Below the pieces are notes generated by a model. The model ran no database searches and had not been told where the DNA came from. It saw only the letters and a list, made by a program, of their open reading frames with translations. A DNA stretch of 64,000 bases, from NCBI GenBank assembly GCA_030247855.1, contig JAPDRN010000013.1, positions 372,001-436,000 of the forward strand. Direction: 5' to 3'. Made by a program: the position numbers and the translations under genes. Positions 1 to 10,942 of this stretch are shown here, piece after piece (within the stretch, counting starts at the first letter, position 1; each line of letters opens with the position of its first letter). This DNA comes from Knufia peltigerae. Taxonomy: Eukaryota; Ascomycota; Eurotiomycetes; Chaetothyriales; Trichomeriaceae.

Positions 1-605
1 GCGCGGACGAGACTGTTCTCCTTCTGGGCCTGGGGGGTTTGGGGTTCAATGCATTGCAGATTTTGCTTCATATTGGCGCCAGGTGCATCGCGTTCGACAA
101 AAGGCAGCTTGTTCTGGACGAAGCAGTCAAGTTCGGAATCGCTCTAGACGACGTCATTCCTGCAGAAACGCAGGACATCCCACAATAGCTCAAGGATCGC
201 AATGTCAGGATTGATAAAGCGATAGACTTTGTCGGATCCCCAGCGACATTTTCGGCATCTGTTGAAGCCGGTAAGAATTGATTCTCCTTGCCACGACGAA
301 GTGGTAGGTTGAAAAGAATCTGGTGCTGATCATTACTAGTACGACCAGGAGGTACAATCGTCCTCGTCGGTCTCATAGGGCCGTCTCCGACTTTGAATTC
401 CCTGTTGGCGATCCGGAAGCAACTAAGCATCCTTTGCAGCTTTGCAGGCTCAACTGAAGTATTACAGGAGGTCTTGGATCTAATAGCCCAGGGGGCGATC
501 AAGCCACAAGTGATCACGAGGCCTTTGTCAGAGCTGGCGCAAGTGCTAGATGATCTCCATGCAGGCAAGATCAAAAGTAGAGTGGCTTTGATCCCGGGAG
601 GTTGA
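1..605 (+). pseudogene. Zinc-type alcohol dehydrogenase, 3' part, with in-frame stop
   Basis: The left edge cuts this gene. Frame 3 reads a Rossmann nucleotide-binding segment (VLLLGLGGLGFNALQ-like, GxGGxG) and then DDVIPA, typical of medium-chain zinc alcohol dehydrogenases. A TAG at 186-188 interrupts the frame. The same frame then continues with recognisable family sequence (AIDFVGSP), a GT-AG intron at 271-339, and exon 340-605 (RPGGTIVLVGLIG and the C-terminal LDDLHAGKIKSRVALIPGG). Because conserved sequence lies on both sides of the TAG, I read it as a nonsense mutation and not as the true end. The enzyme would oxidise alcohols with NAD(P), substrate unknown. A sequencing error is the alternative. 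The N-terminal catalytic domain lies outside the window, so other lesions cannot be judged. Confidence 0.7.
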
Positions 606-1381
606 TAGTTGTTAGCCTTACGAGCCAGGGGGAGTGTTGCGATGGCGCTCCTCGCTCTTGAAGTGATGGCTCTCAGTTATACAAAACTAGACAACGTAAC
701 CCATTATAGTAAAGGAGAATGGAGGAGAGCCAATGTAGGTTTACAACGTGACATAGCTCGCGAACGATTATATAGCGAGGAATCGATGGGCCATGCAAGG
801 ACTAAAGCAAGTAGAGTTGGGAAGGCTCTAGATCGTCCCTGTATCCGAAGTGAGTAACAGCGAAGTTTGGGCCATGAGACAGAGGGGTCCCTTGCTCAAG
901 CTCGGTATTAAGAGGAGGGTCAAAGGGGGAGTCATTCATAGAAGAAGTATTCAGCCTTGCGTCTAGGTGTCACAATGATCCGTCGTAGCTTACTGATACG
1001 GTGCAACATTTTCGACGTCTCCGCCTGCGGGATTCCGCTTTGACACTTTGCGGGCGTTGGCAATCTTGAAGATAGTCTGTGTCTTGTGCGCCCACGTCGT
1101 GTTGATACAGCAAGGCTGATTGATTCTGTTGATGCGATCCTAGAGAACGCGGGGAGATACTTTGTTCATATCATATCGAACTCAATCCTACGCCCGGCGC
1201 ACGCAAGCCTCGCGTGAGTCCCTAGCTGGACGACCTCTCATTTCTAATCCAACGACCAAGCAAGTCCATACAACCTATACCTGAGTCGGCACAGCAGATC
1301 GAACGACTATTCAAAGTCAATAAGAGCAGTGCCTCAAACTACATATACGGACCAGGCGACAAAACACAGCGCCTCGCCAAA
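606..1381. other. Intergenic region, no gene seen
   Basis: This stretch between the dehydrogenase remnant and the glutamate-cysteine ligase modifier gene holds only short open frames without recognisable protein features. It should contain the promoter and 5' leader of the downstream gene. No clear repeat or RNA gene is visible. Confidence 0.5.
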
Positions 1382-2407
1382 ATGAAGTTGATTCTTTCTA
1401 CATCGTATGACTCCACCAAGAGACCGATATCCTGTGGTTTTCTGGAGACTAATTCTTTTCGTTTGCGTAGTAACATAATGTCCTCTGGGCAGTCCATTGT
1501 CCGGCGACCATTATTCTCCAAGTCCAACATCGAACTGATCAATTCGCTGAGATCGAACTTTGCCTCGTTCCAGCACCACCCCTCTGCTTCTTCCGAAAAC
1601 GCCGACTCAACCCCGGATTACAAACAATGGACCACCGAGGAAGATGACACACTATACGTTCCCTCATGGCGACCTACGCCGCTCAAAGAACCGCGAGAGT
1701 CCTACGACGTGACCGTCAAGCTTTTCTTCCTTCCGGGCATCCCGAGTACAAGACGGTGTAAACACACGCGGGAAGCGATCGATCTGGTCCTGAAAGAGCT
1801 GGACATTGAGAATATAGATCTTTTGATCGCCAGCTATCCGGGCGTGACATTCGATGCCGACGACGAGGAGGAAGTGTCGGCAGATGAAGACGATGAAAGC
1901 GCACGCAGCGACGAGTCGGAAGGACTGGACGCCCAGATCAAGACGTGGCAGGTCCTGGAGTCATTACACGAAAAAGGTGTGATATCTCAACTTGGCGTCT
2001 CGGAGTTCAGTTCTGAGCGCCTTGATAAGTTCCTGCCAGAGGTCAAAGTGCGACCGACTGTCGACCAGATCAATGTCAAGGACTGCTGCGTTGTACCTAA
2101 ACCGCTGATCGTGTATGCCAAGGAGAACAAGATCGAACTGCTGACTCACGCCGACTGCATGGACATCTTGCCACCCGGGACGACGAGAGAGTTGTTGGGA
2201 CCCAGCAAAGATGGAGCAGGCATCCTTGCCGCATGTCCCAATGCTGGGGCGGACGAACCTGGCTTGAAAGGCGACATTGAACCCCAGTGGGTTGTCAAAT
2301 ATACGGCCGTCGTGAAGAACCGTGGAGTGGTTGAGAACAAAGGGTACTTTGCTGTCGCCCAGCTTGGTAGCTGCATCGAGGAGAAGCCTGATGAAGAAGG
2401 CTTATAG
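1382..2407 (+). CDS. Glutamate-cysteine ligase modifier (regulatory) subunit
   Basis: Likely regulatory subunit of glutamate-cysteine ligase, the first step of glutathione synthesis in the cytosol. The protein has an aldo-keto-reductase-like fold: REAIDLVLKELDIENIDLLI, LHEKGVISQLGVSEFSSE, RPTVDQINVKDCCVVP and the C-terminal YTAVVKNRGVVENKGYFA are family hallmarks. An intron at 1405-1470 (GT-AG, 66 nt) is inferred because joining 1382-1404 to 1471-2407 gives LSTSNIMSSG, the expected N-terminus. The mature protein is then about 319 residues. The intron has a length divisible by three and no stop, so unspliced RNA would still be translated with 22 extra residues. An acidic insert (DDEEEVSADEDDESARSDE) follows residue 130 or so. 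It converges on the BUD32 gene, with about 80 bp between them. Confidence 0.9.
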   Translation: MKLILSTSYDSTKRPISCGFLETNSFRLRSNIMSSGQSIVRRPLFSKSNIELINSLRSNFASFQHHPSASSENADSTPDYKQWTTEEDDTLYVPSWRPTPLKEPRESYDVTVKLFFLPGIPSTRRCKHTREAIDLVLKELDIENIDLLIASYPGVTFDADDEEEVSADEDDESARSDESEGLDAQIKTWQVLESLHEKGVISQLGVSEFSSERLDKFLPEVKVRPTVDQINVKDCCVVPKPLIVYAKENKIELLTHADCMDILPPGTTRELLGPSKDGAGILAACPNAGADEPGLKGDIEPQWVVKYTAVVKNRGVVENKGYFAVAQLGSCIEEKPDEEGL

Positions 2408-2488
2408 CCTTGGCCGATGCGGTGCAAGGTATCTCGTCTTATTTAGCATGGCGTTTTTGTGCGAGATTCTCAAAGTACTTTTTGGCTT

Positions 2489-3505
2489 CTAGCCGAGCAT
2501 ACTTCTCTTTCGGCCTCTCATTCGAACATCTTCTAAACGTTTGAGAACGACCTTTGAGCCCTTGTAACTCCCCCTATATCCTTCTTGACTCTGAATAACT
2601 TCGGCATCGAACCAGTCTTCTTGTCGAGGGTGGGTTGACCCAAAGGCTCGTTCGAGGACATACAAGTCCACAGCACGATCCTCCTCTTGTATCGACTGCG
2701 TAGCCAATCCGAAATCGATCAGGACAATATCACCTGTGAGGTCCGGCGGGGGAGAAGCTATAGATTGCGATTCTTGTGTGGTGCTCCAGTCTCCGTTGGT
2801 CATCAGCGACCCGTTCACTTGATTTTGGTCTTGCTCTGGCAGGTTTTTCGGGCGGACGATGATATTGCTGCTCGTCAGATCTCCATGCACCACTCCGCCC
2901 TTGTTGTGCATGTTCCCGATCGCCTTCCCGAGTCTCCTGAGGAGGATCTTGACTTGCTCTTCTTGGGCGGCTAGCTCTTCGCTGGTGGCGGTACCGTGGG
3001 CCTTTGCAGAACGGTACCATGTGTCCCATCTGCGCAGAAGTTCTTTCACACTGTGTCCTTCGATCCACTCCATGAGGAGCCACGCGCCGGCACCTGCATT
3101 TGTACCTGTACCCGCGCCACGTGCACCTCTCTGCTCCTGACTCAAACCCTTGACTTTACGTGCGGCGTCCCACTCCAGACTCAGCACGGCGGGGACGTGG
3201 ATCTCGGTCGTCTCGTCACCCGCCAGTGAGGCCAACTTGGCGAGGATGCGAGCCTCGGCGAGCACGCGCTGTTTCGTGAGGCGGGCGTCGAGCGTCGGGT
3301 GTCTCCAGGCTTTGCTTGGTCTGGCTTTCAAAGCGGCGGGCGTCTCGGGACTGAGGAAGTGTGTGCGGTATAGTAAGGCTTCGGCGCCTTGCGCAATGAG
3401 TTCCGGCCGAGGAGTTATCGTGTTGAAAGGTGCAGGGAGGAACGGTTCATCTCGTCTCCGTGCATCTGCCACGGCGGCCGTGGTGGGAGTTGAAGTGACA
3501 TCCAT
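2489..3505 (-). CDS. BUD32: BUD32-family atypical kinase of the EKC/KEOPS complex
   Basis: Small atypical serine/threonine kinase or ATPase of the EKC/KEOPS complex, which helps form t6A37 on tRNAs and supports telomere maintenance and transcription. The 338-residue frame has no intron and begins at a true ATG. Visible features are the nucleotide loop start GAEALLYR, WLLMEWIEGHSVKELL, the catalytic loop HGDLTSSN (Asp209), IDFGLA and the highly typical basic C-terminus RMRGRKRSMLG, which matches the end of Bud32/PRPK proteins. An insert of about 30 residues between the catalytic loop and DFG makes it longer than the roughly 260-residue yeast protein. Expression is expected to be constitutive. 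Confidence 0.93.
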   Translation of the reverse strand: MDVTSTPTTAAVADARRRDEPFLPAPFNTITPRPELIAQGAEALLYRTHFLSPETPAALKARPSKAWRHPTLDARLTKQRVLAEARILAKLASLAGDETTEIHVPAVLSLEWDAARKVKGLSQEQRGARGAGTGTNAGAGAWLLMEWIEGHSVKELLRRWDTWYRSAKAHGTATSEELAAQEEQVKILLRRLGKAIGNMHNKGGVVHGDLTSSNIIVRPKNLPEQDQNQVNGSLMTNGDWSTTQESQSIASPPPDLTGDIVLIDFGLATQSIQEEDRAVDLYVLERAFGSTHPRQEDWFDAEVIQSQEGYRGSYKGSKVVLKRLEDVRMRGRKRSMLG

Positions 3506-4106
3506 TGCGACAAGAGGCAGATGGCAGAGCCCAATTAATCAAAGGATGGACTTCGTGACAGTCTAGCAATTCAATCCGGTAAAGGCCTCAAAGTGATTCC
3601 TTTTGTGCTGTTCTGTGGATCAGTTATTATGCTGTAGAGACACATGGATCTACAGTCTGCGAGAAGTGCAGACGAGTCAGGTAGGAAAAAACATCCCCCA
3701 CCCATGACTCGAGTTTCATCATATCGATGTCTCCGCTTCACGCTCGATAACTAAACCAGATTGCTAGGTCTGTACGCTGTGCTGCCTGCGCTCAATAGTC
3801 TTGGAAGCTCAACATATGGATGGCAATTCTGATCTGAAAACAATCATCATTTTAAATTAGCAAGACCAAGTTACCCTCCTCTGTGTATGCTCTGGGGCGC
3901 CAGCCAAGTCAAATACAAATATTCCACCAAATGGATTCGCAAACATGTTACACTTTTTGAGGCCCGGGCTTTGCAAAATCAAACGTCCAAAGTGCTTGCC
4001 GAAAGCTCTGGCTATAAGACACAAGGGATCGAGGCTTCGTTCATCCTGCCCTGACCAATATCAGTACTGCCGCCAGAACGCCAGCCAATTTTCTGGTCAA
4101 GTACAT
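3506..4106. other. Intergenic region, no gene seen
   Basis: About 600 bp between the BUD32 start and the 3' end of the TRP channel gene, both on the minus strand. It should contain the BUD32 promoter and the channel gene terminator. I see no protein, repeat or RNA gene here. Confidence 0.45.
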
Positions 4107-6025
4107 TCATTGGCTCCCTGGCTCAACACTCATGGCTCTCACCATATCCCTGAGCTCCTTGACCTGCTCCTTTAGTTCCCTGATCTCGACCACGTCGGCA
4201 TCGACATCGACGATCGGCTTCGAACTCTCCACCTTCTTAGCCCAGCCTTCGCTCTCAAAATCAAGTTCCCCTTCCATCTCTTCCCACTCCTCAATTGTGT
4301 CGTCATCCTCTTCACCTCGTTTCCGATTGTCTCGAACAGATCTCGCATCTCTTGCTTCCAGCGCGGCTGTGACTAGGAGCAACGGGCTGTAGACAATACC
4401 CATAACATAATCATTGAGCCGCTGGTAATGGGCTTTGTCCATCCACCATTCGAAGGGCAGAATCAGGCAGAACATCTCAATGAGGTTGAGTGGTGCAATG
4501 AAAACATTTTCATCCGGTGCTCGGACGAATTGCAAAGTCTTCTGGGCAAACATGGCCATGTACTCGTCGATCGCATTCTCGGTGATATCCTCGTATGCTG
4601 AATTGTATAGTGCGATGAGAATATTCAACAGGATGACCATCACCACGAATGTGAAGATATAGTACAATATCAGCCCGAAGGGGTGAGCGTAGTTGTCAAA
4701 CCCGTCAAAGTCAGGAGATTGCATCACCGAATTCGCCATGCTGGTGATGATGAAGGTGGTAATGCTCGCGTTTCCTTCGACCTGGTTCAGCCCGATAAAC
4801 GCCTGAAGGAAACCAACGCATACCACCACGAGTAGCAAGAAGAAAATCAATGACTCGCGCATCATAACCTTGAGGACGACCAACATGGCGCCGAAGAAGC
4901 GGAACGTGTCCAGGTAAAGCAGTAGACGCATCCAGAACATAGGGGCGCTGAAGCAGAAGATATGGTAACCGAGCTTGTTCAGATCGCGCCGACGCTCGTC
5001 ATCGTGATTAGGGCTGTGTGCAAGTGCTGTGATACGGATCACGAAAGAGGCCGTTAGTAATGCGTACAGACAGTTGTTGAACACATTCCAAAAGCCGATA
5101 TAGTAACGGCCGACTTTCCACAGCTTAGCGAGTTCGTCGCATATGAAACCTGCCGTCATCACATAAAGAATCCCTTCGACAACGTCAAGATCTCCCTCTT
5201 CATTGATGGTGTTTACCGCTTGTGTATAGAGGATCAGATAAAGAATTGACACCGAGACCTGCACTACATTCTGGTATAATGGCGTGCGCATCCGGTCGGG
5301 GTCATAGTGAACCCAGTAGTTGGTGTTGTCGCGATTTTCATACCAACGGTAATTGGCAGCATCTTCATCATCCTGTTGAATCCAGCCACGCCACAGGTAC
5401 TTGATGCACTTTTGATAGCCCGAGGAGCCTATCACAGTGAGACAGTGTAGATCGACAGCACGCTCGATAACGTTGGCTGGGGCAGATTCTTCGTTTTTGC
5501 GTACAACACTATACCGTTGCAGAAGGACTTTCTGCATGAGATATTCTTGGTCTTCTTCAGCCTCGATAATGCGTTTAGCAATTATTTCGCAGGCTACAGC
5601 ACGGACTTCGTGGAGATCTGCATCCCATAGTTCCAGGGTCGCCTGGTGTTTGAACCATCTCTTGCAAACAAGCAGACAGTACACAACACAGGCCGAGTAG
5701 TCTTTTCCTCCAGCTTCAAGGGCAGTCTGAACCACCTTCTTCGTGATGACGCCAGAGTTGGCAGCGGTGATCTTGTCCTCGGGGAGTTCAATAGGTATGA
5801 CCTCTTCGATATGGTATTTCAAGCGGAGGGCGACTTTGGTGACTTCACGAGCAGGGTAGGCTGTAGCGGGGAGGTCATTGGTATGACTAGGAAGTACTGC
5901 AGTATATCAGAAGAGCTGCATCCAGGACACTGCAGAGGAGCTTTTGGTATCTTACACCTCCACATTTCCTCGCGCGGATGGCGAGAGTCGCGCTCTGCGC
6001 CAAAGAGGCGTGACCATTTGACCAT
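4107..6025 (-). CDS. yvc1: Yvc1-like TRP-family vacuolar cation channel
   Basis: Calcium-permeable TRP-type channel, in yeast located on the vacuole membrane and opened by osmotic shock. I place exon 1 at 6025-5956 (ATG, start MVKWSRLFGAE), a 59-nt GT-AG intron at 5955-5897, and exon 2 at 5896-4107, giving about 619 residues. The junction reads LLPSHTNDLPATAYPARE and leads into VALRLKYHIEEVIPIELPED, a conserved fungal Yvc1 segment. Several hydrophobic spans follow, including SLIFFLLLVVVCVGFLQAF and FTFVVMVILLNILIALYNSAY, the latter being a TRP-like last helix. The C-terminus is acidic and probably coiled coil (EIRELKEQVKELRDMV). The uninterrupted reading frame of exon 2 has no ATG at its upstream end, which supports the extra exon. 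Confidence 0.88.
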
Positions 6026-6695
6026 GACGTAGGGAGTTCCTCACTTGGAGATGGGAATTTCTGCTTTTTTCCGCTATAGACGAGAGTGGTCACAAAAGTC
6101 AAGTCTGGGGATGAGAGATGTCGCGGGCTGCTATGTGAGCTCGTGAATTGAGCTGCGTGTTACCTACATAAAGCAGAAAGCGGGAGATCAGCAGGTATTG
6201 ACTTGATTGACCGCCGTGGTTTTCGGCTAGCGAGATGGAAATCAGGTTCTCGAGGCAGCTGAAGCTCCCCGCAATACTACACAGGCATTGCTATTTTGTA
6301 CCTATTGTAGCTAAACATTCTTGGCTAAATGCCTCTAGGTACTGATGGCGCCTCTGATAAGCGAGTCAGCCACAGCCTAGTCAATAGGTACAAGCACCAC
6401 CAAAGCCTTGTTCCCTTCTTAATAGCACCAGCCTTGTTAGATTCTCGTATTATTCCGACCCTTGATTCAGCTACAAAGAAATCTAGTCTCAGGGAATTCT
6501 AGACATTGACTTGATCTACTGTCACATTTTGGAATCTCTAACATGGATATTCCGCCTGGCCACTTAAACAGTCCAGAAGACCCCAGGATTTAAGAAATCA
6601 TGTCTCGACTTTTCTCCTTCCACGGTTGACATAAATTCGTTGACATCGTCCAACTCAATTGCCGATTGTGCAGAGGCAGATGCTGATGCTTATGC
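6026..6695. other. Intergenic region, no gene seen
   Basis: About 670 bp between the channel gene start and the eIF2-alpha stop, both on the minus strand. It should include the channel promoter. It is AT-rich with short CT-rich stretches, and I see no coding or structured element. Confidence 0.45.
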
Positions 6696-7693
6696 TTATG
6701 CGACCTCTGGACCCTCATCGCTCTCGCTGACATCTTCGTCGCCACTAACTTCCTCGTTCTCCTTGGCTCTCTTGTCCATCAATGCTTGAAGCTCAGCGTC
6801 ATCGTGCTCGGTCACAGCTTTAGGAGCCATCTTAACAACACAACCACCGCCAGCTTCCTTGATACTCTCTTCAATGTCCTTGATGGCTTGTTCTAGTAGT
6901 TGGATACCCATTGTCTTGTCCAAGCACTGACTCGTCAGGACGTAATGAGGCGGTGACACCAGCTTGACCTTGACTTGCGTATCAGGAGTGTTCTTCGCCT
7001 CCGCTTTTCGAAGTGCGTCCTTGACTGCATCGATGCCATCGTACTTGAAGCATGTTACTTCCACGTCGGCACGTACTTTTGTTGGATGTGGCGTCAACTT
7101 CTTGCTGATGTATGAAATAAGTTCCTCCTTGACAACTTCGTTTGGAAATGCGACATCGTTCCACACTTCGGGATTTGTGATTGACAGCTTGAAGGCGTCG
7201 TTCGCATGTACGTACTTCTTGTTGAGCGGCCAGCCGATGTTTTCGTACAGCTTCAGAATAGGCGTCTTGGTCTTTTCTGCGACATGTCGGAAGATGGAGT
7301 GGACGGATTTGCTCTTGTTGTATCGTTCTTCGCATCGGACAATATCTTCTGCAGAAACTCTTCGCTTGGACAAATCGATGTAGCCCTTCTCTTTATCCAC
7401 TCTTAGGACGACCACTACTTCGTTGCGACCAATTCTGATCAGTTTCTGTATCGATCTGATACGTCTTCGGGACAGTTCTGAAAGTAGGATCATGCCGTCG
7501 ATGTTGTCGTATTCTAATAGTTTGACATAAGCACCCATCTCTGCTATCTAGACACACACATATCAGAGATGTCTCTTGCCACAGTCCCGCAGACCTTTCT
7601 TACCTGCTTCACATTCACCATAACGAAACTCTCGATTTCAGGATATTTTTCCTCATAGAACCGACAGTTCGTCAAGGATTCTGGGTCCGACAT
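6696..7693 (-). CDS. SUI2: Translation initiation factor eIF2 alpha subunit
   Basis: Alpha subunit of eIF2, which delivers Met-tRNAi to the 40S ribosome and is the target of Gcn2-type kinases. Exon 1 is 7693-7604 (ATG), intron 7603-7548 is GT-AG, and exon 2 is 7547-6696, giving 313 residues. The junction reads VMVNVKQIAEMGAYVKLLEYDN, the S1 RNA-binding domain. The regulatory phosphorylation loop LLSELSRRRIRSI is intact, with Ser56 equivalent to the classical Ser51. The C-terminal domain (TPDTQVKVKLVSPPHYVLT) ends in an acidic tail with SGDEDVSESDEGPE, a likely casein kinase 2 target as in yeast. It is divergent from the SulP carrier gene across about 540 bp. Confidence 0.97.
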
Positions 7694-8231
7694 GATGGCG
7701 GTATTCTTGATGTTGTACTCTCGATAAGTGTCTTTTCTCTGGGCCTCTAAATGTGTATCAGTGTAGGAGAGGAGGATTGCGCGAATAGTTGAGTGATCGC
7801 TGTGACTCGAGACCTTGGGGCGACCTAGACTGACTGCATGTGCGGCGACACTTCAACCGCCTGCCCGCCGGAACTTTTCTGCCAAGAATAAAAAGGTAGT
7901 CACGTGAATATTAGTCATATATTTGCTAATACGCGTACCTCCGCGTTGTCATTAAGCTTTTCTGCCCACGGTCGGCGACGTCACTACACATGACCAAATG
8001 TCGACGAATGATTGGAGTGTGGAACGTTCTCTCGCCCCTGTAAAATCGCTTATTGCGGACGTATTTGTACAAGTATTTTGGAGATGTCCTGCTTTGCTGT
8101 AAATCGGCCGACAATCAAGATCCCAGCTGCAGAGTGACAGGTTGGCAGCTTGTACAACATCATGGAAATACAATAACAGCAACCAAAGTCCTAACTACAC
8201 CGTATGTTGTTACTCGTTGGCTGCTGTCATT
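7694..8231. promoter_or_regulatory. Divergent promoter region, eIF2-alpha and SulP carrier
   Basis: About 540 bp lie between two divergent start codons, so both promoters must be here. A palindromic CACGTG (E-box type, possible bHLH site) is present at 7901-7906. No open frame in it resembles a protein. Which gene the E-box serves, if any, is not visible. Confidence 0.45.
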
Positions 8232-10765
8232 ATGACCAGTCGATCGCCCTCCTCCTCGAGAGGTTCTAGTCCTCCACCATCCCCCAGGCGTCCTCCGCAC
8301 CCTCATCCTACCTCTCGAACTCCCTCCCAGCATGTGCCAGTGACTCCCAGCCGACTGCGGGAGGCTACAATGGCCAGGTCAAAATCGAACGAAGAGGTGG
8401 GACCTGTGCCGCCAGTACTCCGGAGTGACCAAAATATACCAACGGTGCTTGAGCCTGAATCTTTATTAGATGATGCAGAGTCCTCGGTACATGGCCGAAT
8501 CGATGAGCCCTCTGCTGCAGAACTCAATGTTAGGAGCAGACTACTGGGCAATTACAATCATAATCACATCTGCGGACTACGCAACTGTAACCATGGCACT
8601 TTTTCTCCCAGAGCACCGTCGCTACGGAGTGAGGACGGCAGCCTTGACAGCACCGCTGTCCCCTTTGGTGGTGTGTATCCTGGAACGTCGGCCAACGACG
8701 GCAGCCCCCGGGACGCGGTCCAGGGTATACTGGGAGACTCCATCACCGACTCCCTTACGGGAAGTAAGAGCCTAAGCACGACCAGATGGCTCGCACAGAA
8801 GCACGGTATCAAGAGTCAGAGGTGGATGTATTTCTCCTACTACTTTCCATTTCTGAAATGGATTCGCCAATACCGGTGGCAGTGGTTGCGGGGAGATATT
8901 CTGTCTGCTTTGACAATGGCTTCCTTTTATATCCCAATATCTCTGTCTCTCTCGTCAAACTTGGCTCACGTTCCTCCGATCAACGGCCTCTACTCCTTTG
9001 TCTTCAATCCATTGATCTATGCGTTCCTCGGAAGCTGTCCACAAATGGTGGTTGGACCCGAGGCCGCAGGTTCACTTTTGGTCGGCCAAGTTGTCAAGGC
9101 TTCTATCGATCGTGGACATTCAGGAGATGATAATTCCAGGCTCAATGCAGAGATCGCTGGGGTTGTGACAGCAATAGCGGGCTCGGTCATCTTTATCGCA
9201 GGACTGTGTCGGTTAGGATTTCTCGACAGTGTGCTCAGTCGACCATTCCTTCGAGGATTCATCAGTGCCATCGGTTTTGTGATTCTTGTTGACCAGCTTA
9301 TTCCTGAACTTGGTCTTTCAGGTGTCCAGCAGGACAACGAAGTTGCTCATGGAAGCAGTGCTCAGAAATTGGCGTTCTTAGTCAAGAATATTGGCCAAGC
9401 TCATGGACTGACCACGGCTGTGTCAGCAACAAGTTTTGTAATTATAATGGTCTTTCGGTATGTCATATGTCCGCAGTCAGGTTCTTATGCTAACTTCGCA
9501 GCACACTTAAACGTACTTTACAACCGCGGTATCCGTCGGTGGCCTATTTTCCAGATCGTTTCATTGTCGTCGTTCTTTCAGCCATTTTTACGTGGGCCTT
9601 CGCTTGGCACAAAAAGGGTCTGTCGATTTTGGGCGATATAAAATCAGACGCAGGATCAGCCATCCCATTTCACTGGCCTTTCCAATTCAGCCATATGATT
9701 CATATTGATACGGCTCTGAGTACATCGTTCTTGATCGCCCTTCTGGGATTCTTCGAGTCCTCTGTGGCTGCTAAAAGTCTTGGAGAAGGGACTTCTGGCC
9801 TTAAGAACATGACTTTGAGTGCCAATAGGGAAATGGTCGCCTTGGGGGCGGCTAACATTGTTGGAGGCTGCTTCATGGCTCTACCTGCCTTTGGCGGATA
9901 TGGGAGAAGTAAGGTCAATGCATCCACTGGCGGAACGACACCTATGAGTAGCATCATTTTGAGCATGCTAACACTGGTATGTGTCTTATACCTATTGCCA
10001 TACTTCTACTACATTCCCAAAGCGGTGTTGTCGGGAATGGTTTCAGTAGTGGCGTACTCACTCATCGAAGAGTGTCCTCACGACATCAAGTTCTTTTTCA
10101 AGATTCGAGGATGGACTGAGTTGTTCTTGATGTTTGTTATCTTTGTGGCAACTGTTTTCTATTCTCTCTCCGTCGGCATTGCGTTGGGCATTGGACTCTC
10201 TTTACTACAACTCATCAGGCACGCCACTAAACCTCGGATACAAATTTTGGGCAAAATTCCTGGCACGACCAACCAATTCGAAAACGCTGAACTGAACCCC
10301 GAAAACATCGAGTACATCGAAGGTTGTCTAATTGTAAAGATTCCTGAACCTCTGACATTTGCAAACACCGGGGAATTGAAGACGCGTCTACGGAGGCTGG
10401 AACAATATGGTACGAACAAGGCTCATCCATCGTTACCTCGAGTCCGACTCGAGGAGAATAACAGAAACGTCATCTTTGATGTTCATGGTGTCACCAAGAT
10501 TGATGGATCGGGGACGCAGGTGTTTGCAGAAATAGTGGAGGAATACGTGAAGAGAGGCATTCGAGTTATTTTCTGCCGCTTACCACACCGGAGGAGCAAG
10601 GTATTCTTAGCATTTGAGAGAGCGGGCATTGTAGACCTCTGCGGAGGAAGAGGTCATTTCGTGGGCAGTGTCGAGGAAGCTCTACGATTATCGGAAGCGG
10701 AAGACATGGAGCGATATATCGAGGAACGCGCCGATCATGATTATCGCAGAGATACACAATGGTAG
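8232..10765 (+). CDS. SulP (SLC26-like) anion/amino-acid carrier with STAS domain, Vsb1-like
   Basis: Membrane carrier of the SulP family. Exon 1 is 8232-9457, a very short 44-nt GT-AG intron lies at 9458-9501, and exon 2 is 9502-10765, giving about 829 residues. The joined reading is VFRTLKRTLQPRYPSVAYFP. The first about 190 residues are Ser/Pro-rich and probably cytosolic. The core begins near FLKWIRQYRWQWLRGDILSA and contains IPISLSLSSNLAHVPPINGL and PQMVVGPEAAGSLLVGQ, which resemble yeast YGR125W/Vsb1, a vacuolar SulP protein, more than plasma-membrane Sul1. A STAS domain occupies the end (VIFDVHGVTKIDGSGTQVFA). Substrate is not readable: sulfate or basic amino acids are both possible. 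The start is the only ATG in frame after upstream stops. Confidence 0.88.
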
Positions 10766-10942
10766 TGAAGTGGCTTGTTTTTTGCGTCACCTCATGTTTT
10801 TGCTCACCTGTAACCGCCGAAAGGAACCAGCTTTCATCGATACGACATTCTTCATCTATTTTCTCTCGCACCAACTGCGCCTACCTTACCTACCTGTACC
10901 TAACCGACTCTCTACTGACGTGCTTGTACGGAGCACACCACA

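Noticed and set aside
609..857. Open frame of 82 codons after the dehydrogenase remnant
   Set aside because: Low-quality composition, no family features, and it begins at a non-ATG codon.
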